From positions 62,001 to 126,000 of the forward strand of contig JACPMR010000010.1 of assembly GCA_016185945.1 (NCBI GenBank): a stretch of DNA of 64,000 nucleotides, given 5' to 3'. This document shows, in pieces, positions 59,685 through 64,000 of this stretch (its first letter is position 1; every line of letters begins with the position of its first letter). The stretch is from Candidatus Woesearchaeota archaeon. GTDB taxonomy: Archaea; Nanobdellota; Nanobdellia; Woesearchaeales; GW2011-AR4. A program made the translations under genes and the position numbers. The notes under the pieces were generated by a model. That model worked only from the letters and a program-made list of their open reading frames with translations. It ran no database searches and had not been told where the DNA came from.

Positions 59685-60290
59685 TCAAACACATGCGTCT
59701 GCTTCAAGCCCTTGAGCTTCTGCCTCTTCCCTTGAATCGAACCATAGCTGGTTTTCTTTGCCAATCCTTTTTGCCCAGTCGCATTTCGGGCTGTGAAACT
59801 TGTTGGCTTTCTTGCTTGCGACATATTTGCCGGGAGTAAATGTTTTTTTCATATGTTCTTCAGGTTCTGCAGCTTGTGGCTCCATCTTGTCGATAAAAGG
59901 ATGGTAATCTTTAACTTTTTCATATTGTTCTGTTGTTTCTGAGCGCTGAAACGTTTCTCTAAGATTAAACAACGCCAAGATTATGCCGATTGCAGAAAAA
60001 ACGATTATTGTCAGATGCGCAGTATCAAATTCTCTTGCTAAAAAATAAACAAAAAATGTGTTGAACATTACAAGCATCAATGCTAAACCTAAAATCGTCC
60101 ATCCCCATTTTTTGTTATGATAAACAGCAAACATCCCAAGCGCAACTATAAAAATGAATATCAGCAGCATAGTCAATTCAAAAACGAAAGCAAACCTGTG
60201 CAAATCAAAAACAACCAGGATAAAGCTTGTAACCACAAATAGCATTATAAAGCTCATCACAAAGAAACTTAATGGGGGTTTTTCCATCAA
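59685..60290 (-). CDS. Membrane protein with C-terminal Ada-like metal-binding motif
   Basis: Four TM segments; ASKKANKFHSPKCDWAKRIGKENQLWFDSREEAEAQGLEADACV. Confidence 0.75.
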   Translation of the reverse strand: MMEKPPLSFFVMSFIMLFVVTSFILVVFDLHRFAFVFELTMLLIFIFIVALGMFAVYHNKKWGWTILGLALMLVMFNTFFVYFLAREFDTAHLTIIVFSAIGIILALFNLRETFQRSETTEQYEKVKDYHPFIDKMEPQAAEPEEHMKKTFTPGKYVASKKANKFHSPKCDWAKRIGKENQLWFDSREEAEAQGLEADACV

Positions 60291-60433
60291 TCAAAGTAAT
60301 ATATTTTTGTATTTAAAGATTTCTATCAAAGAGTGGTGATCAATTATATTTTGAATAAAAACAAATAAACGTCAATTAATAGACTCAAACAATAACGAGA
60401 GCTATTTTGGATTAAACAATAAATAATAGAATA

Positions 60434-60710
60434 TTCAATCACGATGGCGACCCATGCACACAATCAAGTAAGTGACTTGTGAGCGAGTTCGCTGTTGCTT
60501 GCGAGAAAAGCTCGCAAGCTCGCTTTTCAGGTCGAACGAAGCTCACTCGCATGCCACTGGGTGCCCCGCGTACTAAAGTGGCACTTTATGCAAACAATCA
60601 AGTGCGACTGCAGAGGCTGTGGCTCCCTCATCACAACCCGTGGGATTGCAAATCCCACTTGCACAAGGTGTCAACGGACTTTGCCGTTGCAGGGAAGCCC
60701 CGTGATTGAA
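60434..60710 (-). repeat. Family B/C mosaic repeat, copy B2, with terminal inverted repeats TTCAATCACG/CGTGATTGAA
   Basis: Minus strand TTCAATCACGGGGCTTCCCTG...GAGGGAGCCACAGCCTCTGCAGTCGCACTTGATTGTTTGCATAAAGTGCC matches B1; inner GGCGACCCATGC...GGGTGCCCCGC is module C. Confidence 0.85.
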
Positions 60711-60757
60711 ATAAAAAATTTTATCATTGTTTTTTAGGAAGCCAGATTTTTGAAAAT

Positions 60758-60904
60758 TGTCAAAAACCACCAATCAAAGATTGGTGGCATGCTGCTAACG
60801 CAATAGTTATTCAGTGGTTTTTGAGCATGCTCGAAAATATACCATAATTGGTAACCACATTTGACTTACGTCCATCAGTCATAGACTGATGGTATATTTT
60901 CGAC
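60758..60904. repeat. Pair of adjacent stem-loop inverted repeats
   Basis: TCAAAAACCAC..GTGGTTTTTGA; TCGAAAATATACCA..TGGTATATTTTCGA. Confidence 0.65.
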
Positions 60905-60925
60905 ATATTAAAATTGTTAATTTTC

Positions 60926-61270
60926 TTAGAACTCTTCAAACTCCTCCAGTTGCTTCAGATATCCTTTTTTCTTTAGGAAAGAAGTCTGTGTTGGAGTGTA
61001 CTTGTAGATTATGTCGCCTTTTTCATCGCCAGAATATTCCCACGGCTCAACAATTACAATGTCGCTTTCCCTCACCCACAATTTTCTTGTAAGCCTTCCT
61101 GGAATCCTGCAAATTCTTGTTTTGCCATCCAAGCATTTGACGCGCATTCTGCTTCCGCCAAGTCTTTGCTCAATAACGCCAAAAGTTTCTCTGCCCCGAG
61201 GAAGATGAATCCTAGAAATCTCTTGCTGTAATTTTTCTTGTCTTGCCTGCTCTTCCTTTTTTTTGCTCAT
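60926..61270 (-). CDS. Translation initiation factor aIF-1A
   Basis: RIHLPRGRETFGVIEQRLGGSRMRVKCLDGKTRICRIPGRLTRKLWVRESDIVIVEPWEY. Confidence 0.96.
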   Translation of the reverse strand: MSKKKEEQARQEKLQQEISRIHLPRGRETFGVIEQRLGGSRMRVKCLDGKTRICRIPGRLTRKLWVRESDIVIVEPWEYSGDEKGDIIYKYTPTQTSFLKKKGYLKQLEEFEEF

Positions 61271-61351
61271 CCAATAAGTTGGAATGAGGTTTGTTTATAT
61301 AACTTTCTATAAAACACAATTTATAAATACTTAAAGCCATCCTCTGAAATA

Positions 61352-61864
61352 ATGAAACACCTTAATCTCCCGAAAGAAAAAACCTTTACAGGGCCTGCTT
61401 CAATATGGAAAAGGATTTTTGCTTTCTTTGTGGACATTGCAATAATAAACTTAATTATTTTGTTTCCGTTCAGGAACTTGTTCAAAGATATTATTCCAAA
61501 GAGTTACTCTTTTTCAGAAGCTTACAGATTTATGAGCACCAGCACTAATTATGCTGGATTTATAACCTCTATAACTTTTGTAATGTCTGTGCTGGTTATT
61601 TTGTATTTTTACATGATGGAAAAGAGGATGGGACAAACAATAGGCAAGATGCTGATGAGAATTTTTGTTGTGAGCGACAGCAAGGAACTAAAGGCATGGC
61701 AAATGCTTGTGAGAAATCTTGTTTTCATCCCTATATTCCCTTTTGTTTTATTATGGGTGATTGATCCAATATTCATGTTTTTCACAAAAACAAACCAGAG
61801 ATTAAGCGAGATATTGAGCAGGACAAGGGTTGTTGAAAGATTCAGTTTCGAGCAACAAATTTAA
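61352..61864 (+). CDS. RDD family membrane protein
   Basis: ASIWKRIFAFFVDIAIINLII; GQTIGKMLMRIFVVS; RLSEILSRTRVV. Confidence 0.88.
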   Translation: MKHLNLPKEKTFTGPASIWKRIFAFFVDIAIINLIILFPFRNLFKDIIPKSYSFSEAYRFMSTSTNYAGFITSITFVMSVLVILYFYMMEKRMGQTIGKMLMRIFVVSDSKELKAWQMLVRNLVFIPIFPFVLLWVIDPIFMFFTKTNQRLSEILSRTRVVERFSFEQQI

Positions 61865-61883
61865 TAAGGCAAGAATTTTGGCG

Positions 61884-62084
61884 ATGCAGATGACTGAACA
61901 AAAAATTTTTTTGCTTAGGGTTGATGTAATGCCGAACAACATACAGACAACAATGAAAACCCAAAATGTAAGCCCGCAGGAAGCCCTTGGATTTTTGGAG
62001 ATGGCAAAGGACCAGATACTTGATAATTTAAAGCAGGGAAGAAAAGACATATTCCAGGCATTCAAGAAAGAAGGTGAGCAATAA
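61884..62084 (+). CDS. Small conserved-looking hypothetical protein
   Basis: MQMTEQKIFLLRVDVMPNNIQTTMKTQNVSPQEALGFLEMAKDQILDNLKQGRKDIFQAFKKEGEQ; translationally coupled to sppA. Confidence 0.7.
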   Translation: MQMTEQKIFLLRVDVMPNNIQTTMKTQNVSPQEALGFLEMAKDQILDNLKQGRKDIFQAFKKEGEQ

Positions 62085-63019
62085 TGAATGCCAACCAGCC
62101 GAATTTCAGATGGGGTTATGCAATATTTGTTTTATTGCTTTTAAGCTTTCTTGCGCTTATATCTGTAGGAGTATTATCGTTGTTTGTGGGCGTTGATGTT
62201 GAAAGCTTAGGCGGCAATGTCGCATTGATACCTGTGCACGGGGTGATTTTGGGAACAGAGGATTCTGAGTCATTTTTTGAAACCACAACAACTTCCACAG
62301 ATATAGTGGAGCTCATAGAAAAAGCCGACAAGAATCCCGGCATCAAGGCGATAATATTGGAGATAGACAGCCCAGGCGGCTCAGCTGTTGCATCGGAGGA
62401 GATAGCAAATGCTGTCAAGAAAACAAACAAGACAACAGTTGCGTGGATAAGGGAATCAGGCGCTTCGGGTGCTTACTGGGTTGCATCAGCTGCTGACTAT
62501 ATAGTTGCCAGCAAAGTTTCGATAACCGGCTCAATCGGTGTGATTGCTTCTTACCTGGAATTTCCGGGCTTGTTAGAAAGGTACAATGTGACGTACCAGA
62601 GATTAGTTGCTGGAAAATACAAAGACATTGGAAGCCCGTTCAAGGAAATGACAAACGAGGAAAAGGCATTATTCCAGCAGAGTTTGGACGCTATAAGGGA
62701 TTATTTTGTAAGCGAAGTTGCAAAAAACAGGAATTTGAACAAGAAAGATATTGACAAAATCGCGAATGGCTTGTTTTATCTTGGGGTGCAGGCAAAGGAA
62801 CTTGGTTTAGTAGACGAACTTGGCAGCAAAGACGAAACTATTGCCTATATAGAGAAGAAAGAAGGCATAAAGGCAGAGCTTGTTGAATACAAGAAAGAAA
62901 AAGGTTTATTGGAATTGCTTGGTGAGGTTTTCAGCAAGCAGTCATTTTTTGTTGGAAAGGGCATTGGAAGCTCTTTGCTTGACAGACAAGCTGTTTCAAG
63001 TGTCAGTATAACAACGTAA
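62084..63019 (+). CDS. sppA: Signal peptide peptidase
   Basis: ILEIDSPGGSAVASEEIANAVKKTNKTTVAWIRESGASGAYWVASAADYIVAS; S49 family. Confidence 0.95.
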   Translation: MNANQPNFRWGYAIFVLLLLSFLALISVGVLSLFVGVDVESLGGNVALIPVHGVILGTEDSESFFETTTTSTDIVELIEKADKNPGIKAIILEIDSPGGSAVASEEIANAVKKTNKTTVAWIRESGASGAYWVASAADYIVASKVSITGSIGVIASYLEFPGLLERYNVTYQRLVAGKYKDIGSPFKEMTNEEKALFQQSLDAIRDYFVSEVAKNRNLNKKDIDKIANGLFYLGVQAKELGLVDELGSKDETIAYIEKKEGIKAELVEYKKEKGLLELLGEVFSKQSFFVGKGIGSSLLDRQAVSSVSITT

Positions 63020-63020
63020 G

Positions 63021-63227
63021 ATGTATGTAAAAATATTCAAAATATTCAAATATACGGTTGGTATTGTTTTAATAGTTATTGGCGTCATAGGGCTTTTTCT
63101 CCCAATAATACAAGGCATTCTTTTAATAATTGCCGGGCTGCTTTTGATGGGTGTGAAAAAAGAGCAGATTAAGAAATGGTTTAAGAAGCTGAAGTTTCGA
63201 CATTCTTCTCAACAAAATCTGAGATAA
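63021..63227 (+). CDS. Small membrane protein
   Basis: 68 aa, TM-rich, PGPGW-like region LFLPIIQGILLIIAGLLLMGVKKEQIKKW. Confidence 0.7.
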   Translation: MYVKIFKIFKYTVGIVLIVIGVIGLFLPIIQGILLIIAGLLLMGVKKEQIKKWFKKLKFRHSSQQNLR

Positions 63228-63260
63228 ATTTTTAAATGATTACTATTAATAAGTGCTAAA

Positions 63261-64000
63261 ATGTCTGCTCAAGAAAGACTGGAGTTACTAGTATCACAGC
63301 ATATAGAACATGGAAATAAAAATCTTGCGGCAGACAAAGCATTAGTTGAAGCTATTGTTCTTAATTGTGCTGTAGATGAGGCTACTGCTAAAGAATATCT
63401 GGAATTCGCATCAAGGTCGCCGCTTTTTGAAGTGGTGCATAGCTTGCAAATAGCTTTTACCCAGATTAATGGCAGCTATCACAACATATTGAGAAGCCTT
63501 GAGAGAGCTGTTGCTAAATATGAATCCTGGCTTGATGAATCACAAAAAGAGCAGTCAATAAAAGGAGTTTTAAGGCGAGGTACGCCTCCTGTTGTGGTAG
63601 TAGATTTGTATAAGAATTCTCACTTAAGCCCAGAACAAGGAATGGAATTAATAGAAAAAGCAGTTGCTTTAACCTCAAGAATAGATTACGCATTGAAGCA
63701 TATCCCTAATGAAATAGAGGTAATCCAGCAATCGGGAAAATTCCGGCATCTGCGAATATTGATTGAAAGACTGAAGTCAATGTTTGATGCAGGAAGTACC
63801 CAATTAACAGAAAGATTTGTGCAGGATTTTTTAAGGGAATTGAACATGGCACAGATTCTTCCTTTCTCAGATTTAACTTCCAATTCAAGAGGAATATCAA
63901 ACGATTACATTAATATGGCTATTTATGCAATGCTAGGTTCAAGGGCTACACCATTGCTCAATGAGCTAGAAAAAGCATATAGGGCTTCTTACTTGAGACT
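63261..64000 (+). CDS. Hypothetical protein, truncated by window end
   Basis: Open frame MSAQERLELLVSQHIEHGNKNLAADKALVEAIVLNCAVDEATAKEYLEFASRSPLFEVVHSLQIAF... to window edge. Confidence 0.6.
   Translation, partial: MSAQERLELLVSQHIEHGNKNLAADKALVEAIVLNCAVDEATAKEYLEFASRSPLFEVVHSLQIAFTQINGSYHNILRSLERAVAKYESWLDESQKEQSIKGVLRRGTPPVVVVDLYKNSHLSPEQGMELIEKAVALTSRIDYALKHIPNEIEVIQQSGKFRHLRILIERLKSMFDAGSTQLTERFVQDFLRELNMAQILPFSDLTSNSRGISNDYINMAIYAMLGSRATPLLNELEKAYRASYLR

Noticed and set aside
60434-60710. Protein-coding ORFs 60479..60709, 60495..60737 and 60573..60773
   Set aside because: Lie in the hairpin-rich B/C repeat; frames are incidental

Overview
The window looks like an AT-rich genome fragment from an uncultured archaeon, plausibly a DPANN lineage. 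Support: class I LysRS, eS8, eL37, aIF1A, LSm, PurP, Pth2, archaemetzincin, GGGGGT-type Shine-Dalgarno motifs and BHB-type tRNA introns. The core content is purine biosynthesis (purD, purF, guaA, two purP, purA), an SPFH/NfeD locus, nikR + Ni transporter + larE/B/C, thrC/thrB/thrA, and an aspartate/lysine block (asd, lysC, aminotransferase, lysA, dapA, dapB). Two VapBC-like pairs and several ribosomal or translation genes are also present. Highlights: (1) an acyl-carrier-protein locus (SGNH/TPR, MBOAT, AcpS, ACP, FkbH-like, MaoC-like, methyltransferase), unusual for an archaeon and resembling an ACP-dependent glycan O-acylation or small polyketide-starter system; (2) three tRNA genes with six apparent introns between them, four of them in the D- or T-arm, each of which fits BHB geometry on manual folding, including a three-intron tRNA-Leu(UAG) and a tRNA-Lys(CUU) with a C19/G56 swap of the G19-C56 tertiary pair; (3) a set of modular, hairpin-rich intergenic repeats (family A in 6 copies, plus B, C and D modules) with TTTCAATC.../...GATTGAAA ends and compensatory substitutions; (4) an unassigned structured ncRNA candidate near 45.85-46.10 kb. 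All calls come from reading the sequence by eye; no database or folding program was run.
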